This document shows, in pieces, positions 17,721 to 26,043 of a stretch of 64,000 nt of DNA (positions are counted from its first letter, which is position 1; each line of letters begins with the position of its first letter). The position numbers and the translations under genes are program-made. This stretch comes from Halorussus caseinilyticus (GTDB taxonomy: Archaea > Halobacteriota > Halobacteria > Halobacteriales > Haladaptataceae): contig NZ_CP119809.1 in NCBI RefSeq assembly GCF_029338395.1, forward strand, positions 3,100,001-3,164,000, read 5' to 3'. Below the pieces are notes generated by a model. That model saw nothing but the letters and a program-made list of their open reading frames with translations. It ran no database searches and was not told the DNA's origin.

Positions 17721-18293
17721 TTGGAGGGAACGACCTCGAACAACTGGCTCCCAGCCGGGAATCCAAACGAATATCTGCCCCTCGAATCAAGAAATATTCA
17801 GGACCTTCCCGTCCCGGACTACTACGTCGAAGGGGTAGACATCGACATCGAACCGAAAGAAGGGGAAACTATCCCCGGTCAGGTAGCGATGGACTTCGAG
17901 ATGTCCGACCCCGAGTACAACGAGTACGCGGGCGGATTCCGTTGTCAAGCGTCACTCGACATGCAACTGTTCACCGAGGGGAACGCCCCGTGGCAGGTCG
18001 AAGGCGAGGACGAAACGGAGCAGTTCGGCGAGGCGAGTATGGAAACTATCGTGTTCGTCTCCGGACCGTACTCCCGCTTCGAGGAGTACATCGAGACGTG
18101 GGACGCGAACGGCTACGAAGCACTCGACGAGGAGTTTATCTATCATTTAGAGTCGGGCATCCTCCAACACGTCATCACGCCGATTGGGGACCTGCTATCG
18201 AATTCCTACAGCGGCGTCGTCCCTCGGATGATTTTCACACCTCGATTCGATGAGCAGGATGCAAACGAAGAGACGCCGACCGGCAACGAGTAG
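17721..18293 (+). CDS. Hypothetical acidic protein with weak SecB-like pattern
   Basis: 190 aa from a TTG at 17721; the frame is closed by a stop at 17691 and the next in-frame ATG is 17889, which would remove 56 residues. A beta-rich first part (DYYVEGVDIDIEP, GQVAMDFEMSDPEYNEYAGGFRCQ) is followed by helices (YIETWDANGYEAL, LESGILQHVITPIGDLL) and ends near VPRMIFTP. This strand-then-helix order with a final proline-rich segment resembles SecB-type export chaperones or toxin-antitoxin-linked SecB-like proteins, but no motif is decisive. Paired with the divergent gene at 16973. Confidence 0.6.
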   Translation: MEGTTSNNWLPAGNPNEYLPLESRNIQDLPVPDYYVEGVDIDIEPKEGETIPGQVAMDFEMSDPEYNEYAGGFRCQASLDMQLFTEGNAPWQVEGEDETEQFGEASMETIVFVSGPYSRFEEYIETWDANGYEALDEEFIYHLESGILQHVITPIGDLLSNSYSGVVPRMIFTPRFDEQDANEETPTGNE

Positions 18294-18390
18294 TCGTCTC
18301 GGCCGACAGACTTCCACGACTTCGGTCGGTCCCTCGGGGACCGTAGTTACTGAACCGTCGAGAGCGGGCCCTCGGTCCGCTCACGCCGAT

Positions 18391-18455
18391 GCGAGCGCCT
18401 CGTGCGCTCGCCGTGTGGTTCGCAGGAAAATACGCCGGGACTGGGATTTGAACCC
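18391..18455. repeat. Direct repeat copy 1: partial tRNA-Ser 3' end plus flank
   Basis: 65 bp matching 18556-18620, offset 165 bp. It holds an 8-bp perfect hairpin (gcgagcgc, loop ctcgt) and the 3' acceptor strand plus T-arm of tRNA-Ser on the minus strand. One T-stem base is changed (T to C), breaking a pair, and no full tRNA follows. It is a pseudo-tRNA fragment or an attachment-site-like remnant. Confidence 0.75.
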
Positions 18456-18555
18456 GGAGCGAGACGGTCCGGGCGTGCGGCCTGCGGCCGTTCCGGGCGT
18501 GCGACTCGCAGGGGTTAAAATCCCAGTTCGATACCGATTTCCTGCTCACGGAGAG
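18456..18555. other. Spacer between the two tRNA-Ser end repeats
   Basis: GC-rich, without a credible gene. A short stretch (ttccgggcgtgcg, about 18499-18511) resembles the anticodon-stem part of the tRNA, so the left copy may be a decayed full duplicate. Confidence 0.4.
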
Positions 18556-18620
18556 GCGAGCGCACGAGGCGCTCGCCGTGTGGTTCGCAGGAGAATACGC
18601 CGGGACTGGGATTTGAACCC
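18556..18620. repeat. Direct repeat copy 2 overlapping the intact tRNA-Ser
   Basis: Second copy of the 65-bp repeat. The hairpin arms are the same as in copy 1, but the loop reads acgag, the reverse complement of the copy 1 loop (ctcgt), so the hairpin is inverted between the copies. Confidence 0.8.
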
Positions 18621-18679
18621 AGAACCCCGTAAGGGGACACGCTTTCCAGGCGTGCGCTTTGCCATTCGGCCATCCCGGC
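18598..18679 (-). tRNA. tRNA-Ser (anticodon GGA)
   Basis: 82-nt gene. Acceptor GCCGGGA pairs with TCCCGGC, discriminator G. The anticodon stem CACGC/GCGTG encloses CTGGAAA, giving anticodon GGA (decodes UCC/UCU). The long variable arm CCCC-TTAC-GGGG is typical of serine tRNAs; the T-arm is CTGGG-TTCAAAT-CCCAG. CCA is not encoded and no intron is seen. A hairpin lies just downstream at 18556-18576. Confidence 0.96.
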
Positions 18680-18728
18680 CCGGACGATGGTAGTTCCGTC
18701 CTGCGCTTAAACCCTTCCCTTCAGAGCG

Positions 18729-18755
18729 GCGGGCGGGGCCATCGGCCCCGCCCGC
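18729..18755. terminator. Perfect 12-bp hairpin, triloop ATC
   Basis: GCGGGCGGGGCC (18729-18740) pairs exactly with 18744-18755. It lies downstream of the minus-strand gene ending at 18869 and upstream of tRNA-Ser, so it could end that transcript. Confidence 0.45.
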
Positions 18756-18868
18756 GGCCGTCGTGCGGCGCGACCGTCGTCCAAACCAACCGAAAGATTT
18801 CTTTCCCAATGGAAAAGATTGCTCAAAGAACGGAAAAGAAGAACGAGACGTAGGTTCGGACGGCCCTC

Positions 18869-19081
18869 TCACCCGAACAGGCGTCCCTCGGCCAGATACG
18901 ACAGGCCCGTCGCGCCGACGCCGACGGCGAGCGCCGCGCCGAACTTGACCGCGAGCGAGTAGCGATACCCCGTCGCCAGTTCGTACCCCTGCAGGGCGAC
19001 CAGAAAGGCGAGGACGCCGACGAGTCCCCAGAGGACGCTGGCCTTCACGCGGGGGCGAATCGGACCCGACTCCAGCGTCAC
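18869..19081 (-). CDS. Small membrane protein (70 aa)
   Basis: Two predicted membrane segments (about residues 14-33 and 42-62) separated by a short loop with GYELATGYRYS; short charged N-terminus, no cysteine. It starts one base after the ridA stop on the same strand, so the two are probably co-transcribed. No function is recognised. Confidence 0.7.
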   Translation of the reverse strand: MTLESGPIRPRVKASVLWGLVGVLAFLVALQGYELATGYRYSLAVKFGAALAVGVGATGLSYLAEGRLFG

Positions 19082-19082
19082 G

Positions 19083-19463
19083 TCACTCGCTGGTGGCGAT
19101 GGCCTCGATTTCGACGCCGACGCCCTTCGGGAGGTTGCCCGCTTCGACCGCGCTCCGGGCGGGCGGGTTGTCTTGGAAGTACTCCTTGTAGGCCTCGTTC
19201 ATCTCGTCGAAGTCCTCGATGTCGTCCAAGAACACCGTGACCTTCAGCACGTCCTGCATCGTCAGACCCTCCTCTTCGAGGATGGCTTTCACGTTCTCCA
19301 GACTCTGGCGGGTCTGGACCGCGATTTCCTCGTCGTCCAGCAGGTCCCCGTCCGGCGTCATCGGAATCTGGCCCGCGGTGAACACCATGTCGCCGTTGGT
19401 CGTCGCCTGACTGTACGCGCCGACCGCCTCGGGCGCGTCCTGCGTGCTGATGATGCGCTTCAT
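19083..19463 (-). CDS. RidA family enamine/imine deaminase
   Basis: 126 aa. Hydrolyses reactive enamine/imine intermediates such as 2-aminoacrylate made by PLP enzymes. The family pattern is complete: GAYSQA near the start, VFTAGQIPM, and the catalytic-region RSAVEAGNLPKGVGVEIEAIA with the carboxylate-binding Arg. The ATG at 19463 (MKRIISTQ) is preferred over a GTG three codons upstream. It lies next to ilvA, whose product is the classic source of its substrate, a common and meaningful pairing. Confidence 0.95.
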   Translation of the reverse strand: MKRIISTQDAPEAVGAYSQATTNGDMVFTAGQIPMTPDGDLLDDEEIAVQTRQSLENVKAILEEEGLTMQDVLKVTVFLDDIEDFDEMNEAYKEYFQDNPPARSAVEAGNLPKGVGVEIEAIATSE

Positions 19464-19508
19464 ACCGAACACTTCTCGCCCTGCAACTTAAACTTGGGCA
19501 AGAGCGTC

Positions 19509-20720
19509 CTACGCCAGCATCTCCACGTCGAATCCTTCCTCGCGGAGCGCCGAGAGCAGTTCGTCCACGTGGTCCTGCCCGCGGGTTTCGAGGTCTAACT
19601 CGACTTCCGTGGCGTTCATGGCGATGTCCCGCGAGGTCCGGTCGTGCTGGATGCCGTAGATGTTCGCCCGCATGTCCGAGATGATTTCCAGTAGGTCGCC
19701 CAGCGCGCCGGGTCGGTCCTTGAGGACCGTGCGAATCTTGACGTACCGGCCGGTCTCGACCAGTCCGCGCATGATGACCGTCGTGAGCGTGTTCATGTCG
19801 ATGTTACCACCCGAGAGAACCGGGACGATAATTTCGTCGTCGTCGTAGTCGATGGCCCCACCGAGAAGTGCCGCCAGTGGCACCGCGCCAGCGCCCTCCA
19901 CGAGCGTCTTGGCGCGTTCGAGCAGGTGCGTGACCGCCACGGCGATTTCCGAGTCCGAGACCGTCACCACTTCGTCCACGTACTCCTCGATAACGTCGAA
20001 GGGTCGCTGGCCCACGCTTCGCGTGGCGATGCCGTCCGCGATGGTGTCCACCGAGTCGAGCGCGTGAATCTCGCCCTTGTCGAGCGACGTGGCGACGCTC
20101 GACGCGCCGTCGGCCTGCACGCCGACGACCCGCGCTTCGGGTTTCTGCTCCTTGACGGCGGTGGCGACGCCCGAGATGAGACCGCCGCCGCCGATGGGGA
20201 CGACCACCGTGTCGAGGTCCGGCAGGTCCTCGACGATTTCGAGACCGATGGTTCCCTGTCCCGCCATCACCATCTCGTCGTCGAACGCGTGGACGTAGGT
20301 CCGGCCCTCCGCGTCTTCGAGTTCGTGGGCCTTCGCTTGGGCGTCGTTGTAGTCGTCGCCGTGGAGGACCACCGTCGCGCCGTAGTCGCGGGTCGCCTTG
20401 ATTTTCGAGATGGGCGCGTTCTCGGGCATCACGATTTTCGAGTCCACGCCGCTTTTCGTCGCCGCGAGCGCGACCCCCTGCGCGTGGTTGCCCGCGCTCG
20501 CGGTCACGACGCCCGCAGATTTTTCGTCGTCCGTAAGCGTCTTGATGCGGTTGGTCGCGCCCCGAATCTTGAACGACCCCGTGCGCTGGAGCGTCTCCAG
20601 TTTCAGGTGGACCTCCGCGCCGGTCATGTCCGAGAAGGTGTGACTGTAGTCCAGCGGCGTCCGCCGGGCCGTCTCTTCGACTCGCACCCGAGCGTCGAGA
20701 ACGTCCGAGAGAGCTACCAT
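19509..20720 (-). CDS. ilvA: Threonine ammonia-lyase
   Basis: PLP enzyme deaminating threonine to 2-oxobutanoate, the first step towards isoleucine. 403 aa: catalytic fold-type II domain with the PLP lysine in TGSFKIRGA, the phosphate-binding GGGGLISG and SAGNHAQG; the C-terminal 75 residues form an ACT domain (VKIRTVLKDRPGALGDLLEI). It is upstream of ridA by about 45 bp on the same strand, fitting production and clearance of enamine intermediates. Confidence 0.95.
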   Translation of the reverse strand: MVALSDVLDARVRVEETARRTPLDYSHTFSDMTGAEVHLKLETLQRTGSFKIRGATNRIKTLTDDEKSAGVVTASAGNHAQGVALAATKSGVDSKIVMPENAPISKIKATRDYGATVVLHGDDYNDAQAKAHELEDAEGRTYVHAFDDEMVMAGQGTIGLEIVEDLPDLDTVVVPIGGGGLISGVATAVKEQKPEARVVGVQADGASSVATSLDKGEIHALDSVDTIADGIATRSVGQRPFDVIEEYVDEVVTVSDSEIAVAVTHLLERAKTLVEGAGAVPLAALLGGAIDYDDDEIIVPVLSGGNIDMNTLTTVIMRGLVETGRYVKIRTVLKDRPGALGDLLEIISDMRANIYGIQHDRTSRDIAMNATEVELDLETRGQDHVDELLSALREEGFDVEMLA

Positions 20721-21327
20721 GGCACGAAGTAGTCCCGGTATCTGTTTAACCCTTTTTCAACTGCCGTCGGACCGTCCGACTCGACAGTCACGACTCTCGG
20801 TGGGTGGAACAGGGGGGAAAGGGGGAAGTGGGCGCGAAGCGTGTGACGCGCAGTTAGACCCAATGAACGCAGATACTTAAAGCCCCGGTCCACGGGGTGA
20901 AAGTAAAATCGCAAGAAGGCGGCGGGATAAGACGGTTGTCTGACGGACGGCACACGATTTTCGGCACGTAAAGCTAATGGCCGTTTTTCTTCATCTGACG
21001 AACTATTTATAAACTCGACCACATTAATCCGCGCTCTTACCGGGGTAAAATCTCGCGCGCGGTAGTGTAAATAAATTGATGGGTGTTCGGAGGTCGTAGT
21101 CAATCCGATTCCGTCGTAAAATCATATGACGCGGTACTGAATATATTCATTTCCCTTACCGTTTCGGGAACGTTGGACAGTCAGTTGTCACAAAATCTGG
21201 TAGCTACTTAGTCAATTTTAACTACTGTGCTTCCTAAGTCTCATCCAACGTGTCAAATTCCGAGAAGTCGGTTTTGGAAACAGTCGTCGGAATTCTACCA
21301 TGGACACAATATAACCCGTGATAACCC
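20721..21327. other. 607-bp region without a convincing gene
   Basis: GC-rich on the left, AT-rich on the right (20980-21330), with several TATA-like stretches (ctatttataaac about 21003-21014). A 23-codon frame from a GTG at 21250 ends six bases before the gene at 21328 and could be a leader peptide, but nothing else supports it. No RNA gene is recognised. Confidence 0.5.
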
Positions 21328-21904
21328 ATGAACAGTGACAAGGAGGCGGAAATTTATAAGTCCGGATACGAGGAACTTCAGAATACGGTCGAAAACCAGC
21401 TTGCGGACCATCACGAACTCAACCAACGTGCGATAGATTTAGCGAAAATCGATATTCTCGCGGTCAGTATCGTCGTTTCTGGAACGAGTCTCTCCCAACA
21501 GATACGTGGCATTCCATTGATTATCGCTGGCTTGGGGGCCCTACTGCTTTCTCTTTGGCACTGCCTCCAAGTCTACCGTCCCCGTGAGTTCACGAACGGT
21601 ATTGGTCCGGGGTGCCGACGAGCAAATTGGGGATTTAGTGGATAATGGCGGTGATATGGCAGAACACTATCGTAATCTCATGATTTCTTTCAAGAAAATG
21701 GTTAAATATTGCAAAGAATCTTACGATGATGGAGTCCGGTATTTTCGGGACGCACTCTGGTCCTCCTCGGCCGCAATTCTTCTCTTTTCAGCCCTCGTTC
21801 CTCGGGCGCTAATTCAGGACTATCCCGACTACGGTGATTACCTCGTCGTCATAGTCGTCGCAATAGCTCTAATCTGCGGAAGGTACTTGTATGCTGACGA
21901 GTAA
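21328..21904 (+). pseudogene. Membrane protein with two transmembrane hairpins, interrupted by a +1 frameshift
   Basis: Two overlapping frames form one protein of about 191 aa. Frame 1 starts at 21328 (MNSDKEAEIYKSGYEEL) and runs to about 21610; frame 2 carries on (GADEQIGDLVDNGGDMAEHYRNLM) to the stop at 21902-21904. Removing one G from the GGGG at about 21609-21612 restores reading. Hydrophobic segments near residues 43-55, 62-84, 146-165 and 170-188 form two hairpins around a helical middle, reminiscent of SLATT-type proteins. Either an assembly/sequencing error in a G-run or a true inactivation. AT-richer than its neighbours. Confidence 0.6.
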
Positions 21905-21913
21905 ACTAAAAAC

Positions 21914-21997
21914 ATGACTGACGAAGAAGACGATTCGGACGAGGGGTACGAAATCCACTTCGTAGCAAACAGCGAACCCGACGACGACTCCGCGTAA
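21914..21997 (+). CDS. Very short acidic peptide (27 aa) after the membrane protein
   Basis: ATG at 21914, nine bases after the membrane-protein stop. It reads MTDEEDDSDEGYEIHFVANS and ends EPDDDSA. The tight spacing implies translational coupling. It could be a small partner of the membrane protein; no family is recognised. Confidence 0.4.
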   Translation: MTDEEDDSDEGYEIHFVANSEPDDDSA

Positions 21998-22074
21998 ACC
22001 GACTGTCACGCGGAACGAAGCTTTCGAGAGTCGCGTTCAAGCGACCGCTTTCGGAAATAAGTTCGCTCGCGGTC

Positions 22075-23214
22075 TTACCGCTCGTCGATGGGTACCCAGT
22101 CGGCCTGCTTCGCGCCGGTGTACTTGGCGCGGGGCCGAATCAGGCGGTTGTCGTCGTACTGTTCGAGGACGTGGCCAATCCAGCCACCGACCCGCGACAT
22201 GGCGAAGATGGGGGTGTAGAGGTCGATGGGGATGCCCATCTGGTAGTAGGTCGAAGCCGAGTAGAAGTCCACGTTGGGCGCGAGACCCTTCTCTTCCTGC
22301 ATGTACTCCTCGATTTCGACCGACATCTCGTACCACTTGGTGTCGCCCGCCGCCTCGCCGAGTTCCTCGCTCTTCTCGCCGAGAATCTTCGCGCGGGGGT
22401 CCTTGACGTTGTAGACGCGGTGACCGAAGCCCATGATGCGGTCGCCGCGTTCGAGGGCGTCGTCCACCCACGTCTTGGCGTCCTTGCCGCTCTCGTCTAT
22501 CTCCTTGAGCATCTTCATCACGTTGGCGTTCGCGCCGCCGTGGAGCGGTCCGGCGAGCGTGCCGACCGCGCTCGTGACCGCGCTGTGGAGGTCCGAGAGC
22601 GTCGAGGAGGTCACCATCGAGGAGAACGTCGAGGCGTTCAGGCCGTGGTCGGCGTGGAGGACCAGCGCCATGTCGAACGTCTCGGCCAGCACCTCGTCGG
22701 GTTCCTCGTCGTTGAGCATGTAGAGGAAGTTCTCGGCGTGGCCGAGGTCCTCGCGGGGTTCGACCGGGTCGTTGCCGTTCCGGATGCGCTTGAACGCGGC
22801 GACGACCGTCGGAATCTTGGCCGTGATGCGACGGCCCTTCCGGAGGTTGACCTCGCGGTCGGTGGGGTCGGCCTCGGAGTCGTCGGGGTCGTTGGCCGAG
22901 AGCATCGACGTGGCGGTCCGGAGCGCGGCCATCGGTTCCTCGTCCACTTCGGCGAGTTTGCGCACCGTATCGAGAACGTCCTCGTCGAGTTGTCGCTCGG
23001 CGGCCATCGACTCGGTGAAGTCAGTGAGTTCGTCCTGTGTGGGGAGTTCGCCGTGCCAGAGCAGATAGAGAACCTCTTCGTAACTCGCGTTCCGGGCGAG
23101 GTCCTCGATTTCGTACCCGCGATAAATCAGGCGACCCTCGTCGCCATTGATAAAGCTGAGTCCTGATTCTGCGACGACGACGCCCTCCAGCCCTTTCTTG
23201 ACCTCTTCTGACAT
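22075..23214 (-). CDS. Citrate synthase
   Basis: Condenses acetyl-CoA and oxaloacetate in the TCA cycle. 379 aa, type II-short (archaeal/Gram-positive) size. Catalytic regions: LVLHADHGLNASTF (His), AGPLHGGANANVM (His), and MGFGHRVYNVKDPRA followed by the catalytic Asp region LAPNVDFYSA. Single gene on the minus strand. Confidence 0.97.
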   Translation of the reverse strand: MSEEVKKGLEGVVVAESGLSFINGDEGRLIYRGYEIEDLARNASYEEVLYLLWHGELPTQDELTDFTESMAAERQLDEDVLDTVRKLAEVDEEPMAALRTATSMLSANDPDDSEADPTDREVNLRKGRRITAKIPTVVAAFKRIRNGNDPVEPREDLGHAENFLYMLNDEEPDEVLAETFDMALVLHADHGLNASTFSSMVTSSTLSDLHSAVTSAVGTLAGPLHGGANANVMKMLKEIDESGKDAKTWVDDALERGDRIMGFGHRVYNVKDPRAKILGEKSEELGEAAGDTKWYEMSVEIEEYMQEEKGLAPNVDFYSASTYYQMGIPIDLYTPIFAMSRVGGWIGHVLEQYDDNRLIRPRAKYTGAKQADWVPIDER

Positions 23215-23565
23215 ACCCTGATACTTCTCGGCAAGCCCGGAAAAGCATTATCTTTCGTTTCTCTTTTGCGACGTTCCCATCGAACGGGCGTTCGCGTCGC
23301 CGACCGTTTCGCGGCGACTGAAACCCGTAGCCGGACGCCCCGACGGGCATCGTGTATTGATGCTTACGCCGTATTTATGTTTGGAAAGCATAGGAAGCGG
23401 TTGTTATTCTCGCAGTACCGACTGTCGTTCGACGCCCTCCCGTGGACGGGCGCGGCGCTCGTGCGCCGCGCCCGCGCGAGACAGACCTAAACGTTCTCGA
23501 CGCGCGAACCCCATCCCGAAGCGACCCGACGAACGTTTTTACCGGATGGCGCACAACACCGAGGT
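23215..23565. other. Divergent intergenic region
   Basis: 351 bp between citrate synthase and the PhoU/TrkA-C gene. It has AT-rich DNA near 23240-23270 and 23360-23410 and a perfect hairpin at 23448-23473. No gene is seen. Confidence 0.5.
23448..23473. repeat. Perfect 11-bp hairpin, loop TCGT
   Basis: GGGCGCGGCGC (23448-23458) pairs exactly with 23463-23473. Unusually for this window's hairpins it lies between divergent genes, so it is not downstream of either. Confidence 0.5.
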
Positions 23566-24783
23566 ATGGACCCGCCCGGCGGCGACGTGGAGTACGAACC
23601 CGTCAGCGTCAAAGCGGTGCTGGCGGAGATGAAAGACACCGCCGAGTTGCTCATCGACCTCTCGTTTTCGGCGGTCCTCAACGGGAGCGACGACATCGCC
23701 GCCGAGGTGCTGGACCTCGAAGCCCGGATGGACGTACTCCAGATGCAGGCCCGGATGAGCCTCCTGATGGCTGCCAGAAGCCCCGAAGACGCCGAACAAC
23801 TCGCGCCCGTCCTCGGCGTCGTCGGCGCGGCCGAGAAGATAAGCGACGCCGCGGGCGACATCGCCAAAGTCGTCTTGGAGGACATCGGCCTGCCCGACGC
23901 GATGCGGGCCGCCCTCCCCGAAGCAGTCGAGACTCTCGTCCGCGCCGAAGTCGCCGACGACTCCGACCTCACGGGCCGGACGTTGGGCGACCTCAACGTC
24001 GAGACGGAGACCGGTGTGCGCGTCATCGCCATCCACCGCGCCGACGACTGGATACCGAATCCCGACCGCGACACCGCACTCCGCGCGGGCGACTCGTTGC
24101 TCCTGCGCGGCCCCGACGAGGGCATCGCCGACGTGTACCGGCGCACGACCGGCGAGGACTACCGACCGCCCGAATCCCCCGAACCCACCATAGAGGACCT
24201 CGAACGCGCCGTTGACTCCATCGTCCTGATGAAGAACATCAGCGAACTCGCGGTGGACTTGGCTTACGGGAGCGTCCTCTTCGACAGCGCGGAAGTCGCC
24301 GAGGAGGTGGTCGAACTCGAGGCCGAGGTGGACGCCCTCCAGTCGCGCTTCGAGGCGTGGACGCTTCGCGCGGCCGCACGCGTGGACGACCCCGTGTCGC
24401 TCCGGGGACTGGTCCACCTCGCCAACGCCACCGAAGTCGTCAGCGACGCCGCGGTCGAAATCAGCGAGGGCGTCCTCCGCGGACTCGGAACCCACCCGGT
24501 CGTGGAGCAGGCGGTCGAGGAGAGCGACGAGGTAATCGTCCGCCTCACGGTCGCCCCGAACAGCGAGTTCGACCGCGTGACGCTGGGCGACCGAGAGGTC
24601 AAGACCGAGACGGGGATGCGCGTCATCGCAGTCCGGCGCTCGGCCGACGGCGAACGCGACTGGGTGATTCAACCCGGACCGGAGACGGAACTGCGCGCTG
24701 GCGACGTGTTCATCGCCAAGGGGACCCGTTCCGGTGCGGAGCGACTCGCGGAACTCACGGGCGCGGCGTACTCGGCGGAGTGA
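23566..24783 (+). CDS. Tandem PhoU / TrkA-C (RCK_C) regulatory protein
   Basis: 405 aa built from two similar halves (about residues 1-200 and 205-405). Each half has a PhoU-like helical bundle (LAEMKDTAELLIDLSFSAVL; IVLMKNISELAVDLAYGSVL) and a TrkA-C domain (GRTLGDLNVETETGVRVIAI; RVTLGDREVKTETGMRVIAV). TrkA-C domains bind nucleotides or ligands and gate cation transport. No channel segment is present, so it probably regulates a K+ channel or transporter encoded elsewhere. Soluble, acidic. Confidence 0.9.
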   Translation: MDPPGGDVEYEPVSVKAVLAEMKDTAELLIDLSFSAVLNGSDDIAAEVLDLEARMDVLQMQARMSLLMAARSPEDAEQLAPVLGVVGAAEKISDAAGDIAKVVLEDIGLPDAMRAALPEAVETLVRAEVADDSDLTGRTLGDLNVETETGVRVIAIHRADDWIPNPDRDTALRAGDSLLLRGPDEGIADVYRRTTGEDYRPPESPEPTIEDLERAVDSIVLMKNISELAVDLAYGSVLFDSAEVAEEVVELEAEVDALQSRFEAWTLRAAARVDDPVSLRGLVHLANATEVVSDAAVEISEGVLRGLGTHPVVEQAVEESDEVIVRLTVAPNSEFDRVTLGDREVKTETGMRVIAVRRSADGERDWVIQPGPETELRAGDVFIAKGTRSGAERLAELTGAAYSAE

Positions 24784-24846
24784 GACCGACTGGGGACTCG
24801 CTTTCGGGATAGGCCGAAGAGTCGGTGTGGCGGCGGCGGAATGCGC

Positions 24847-25185
24847 TTAGTGGTTGGGCGCGTACGTTTCCGACAGGAGGTTCAACACGAGAACGCCGCC
24901 GACGATGAGCGCCATGCCGACCATCCCGGCCACGTCAACCGACTCGTCGAACAGCACGACGCCGACGACTGCGGCCGCCACGATACCGACCGCGGACCAC
25001 GTTGCGTACACGAGTCCGATCGGAAGGTCTTGCAGGGTGAGGCTCAGGAGGTAGAACGACCCGACGTAGCCGACGACGACGACGAGCGTCGGAAGCAGAT
25101 TCTCGAACCCGTCCGAGAACTTGAGTGCGGTCGTTCCGGTGACTTCGGCGACGATGGCAGCGCCCAAATAGAGGTACTCTCGCAT
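24847..25185 (-). CDS. Small multidrug resistance (SMR) family transporter
   Basis: 112 aa with four membrane segments. The conserved membrane Glu of SMR proteins is in AAIVAEVTGTTALK (residue 14), and the signature GLVYATWSAVGIV matches the EmrE AYAIWSG region. Acts as a dimeric proton-coupled exporter of cationic compounds or guanidinium-type substrates. Monocistronic. Confidence 0.93.
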   Translation of the reverse strand: MREYLYLGAAIVAEVTGTTALKFSDGFENLLPTLVVVVGYVGSFYLLSLTLQDLPIGLVYATWSAVGIVAAAVVGVVLFDESVDVAGMVGMALIVGGVLVLNLLSETYAPNH

Positions 25186-25270
25186 GTGTCGATTCGACTC
25201 CGAGTGCGGTTATCAATATTCCACTTTCGTTCTCGCCGACTCCGTTCCGAAGGAGGCTCTGCCGCGGGGT

Positions 25271-25618
25271 TCAGTCGGGGTCCGTCTCGCGGGCCAACCG
25301 ATACGCCGAAATCAGCGTCAGCACCGTCGTCGCAAGCGCCCCCAGCGACGTGACGAGGACGAACGCGAGCGCCAGATAGTACGGCGTCGGCCGACGAGTC
25401 CCCGGCAGGAAGACGAACACCGCGAGGACCGCCACGGTGAACAGCAGGCTAAACGCGAACCCGCGGACGGCGTTCCGCCGGACGTTCAGCGCCGCGACGA
25501 AGTTCGCCCGCGGGCGCTCGGGGACGTTTCCGGACACGCTCGACGGTTGGGCCGGTCGGATGAAAGGCGCGTCGATTCGGGGGAGCGCGTGCGAAAGACC
25601 ATTCGAGACCCCTCTCAT
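25271..25618 (-). CDS. Two-TM small membrane protein
   Basis: 115 aa from the ATG at 25618 (MRGVSNGLSHALPRID). A proline-rich N-terminal arm (PERPRANFVAALNVRRNAVRG) leads to two membrane segments (about residues 55-75 and 82-105). The frame is open upstream to 25891 but that part is Arg-rich and unlikely coding. Layout matches a small haloarchaeal membrane protein family; function unknown. Confidence 0.65.
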   Translation of the reverse strand: MRGVSNGLSHALPRIDAPFIRPAQPSSVSGNVPERPRANFVAALNVRRNAVRGFAFSLLFTVAVLAVFVFLPGTRRPTPYYLALAFVLVTSLGALATTVLTLISAYRLARETDPD

Positions 25619-25665
25619 TTCGTATGTCGGAATCTTCGAAACGAGAGGGTCCGGGGTGGGTTCCC

Positions 25666-25791
25666 CTATTCGGCTTCGAGAAGGACGAGTCGTCCTCCGT
25701 AGTAGGCCGCCATGAGAGCGTACGCCAATACGCGTATCCACTTGGGAAGCCATTCGGGTACTGCCGTGTCGTCTTCGTCGTTCGAGAACAT
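25666..25791 (-). CDS. Possible 41-aa single-TM membrane peptide
   Basis: ATG (complement of 25789-25791) to TAG at 25666. An acidic start (MFSNDEDDTAVPEWLPKW) is followed by a hydrophobic segment RVLAYALMAAYYGGRLVLL. The charge layout is sensible for a membrane micro-protein. No homologue is known to me. Confidence 0.4.
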   Translation of the reverse strand: MFSNDEDDTAVPEWLPKWIRVLAYALMAAYYGGRLVLLEAE

Positions 25792-26043
25792 ACTTCCTCG
25801 ACCGGGGCTTCGCCACTATCTGGCAGAGGCTACCACCCCGGCGTATATGACTATATATCCTATAATAAAAATATCTCCGGAATTCCTCCATCTAACCGTT
25901 ACTATTATAATGAGCCGAATGTTACACTCACACGTCGCCACATCTGGCAGGGGCAACTCACTGGCTACGCCAGTGGGGAGTCCGAGTCAGGGAACATACT
26001 TCCTTCTCTGGTCCCGACTGACTAGACGTTCGACCGACAGCAC
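25792..26043. other. AT-rich intergenic region
   Basis: About 250 bp with AT-rich DNA at 25855-25925, probably promoter DNA for the small minus-strand genes to its left. No gene is seen. Confidence 0.45.

Noticed and set aside
18250-18693. 147-codon plus-strand frame over the tRNA-Ser region
   Set aside because: It is a reading through the two 65-bp repeats and the tRNA gene; the repeated peptide simply reflects the DNA repeat.
20714-21103. 129-codon minus-strand frame upstream of ilvA
   Set aside because: No domain, start at an unlikely codon, overlaps the ilvA promoter.
21250-21321. 23-codon frame just before the membrane-protein pseudogene
   Set aside because: GTG start and no conservation evidence; kept only as a note.
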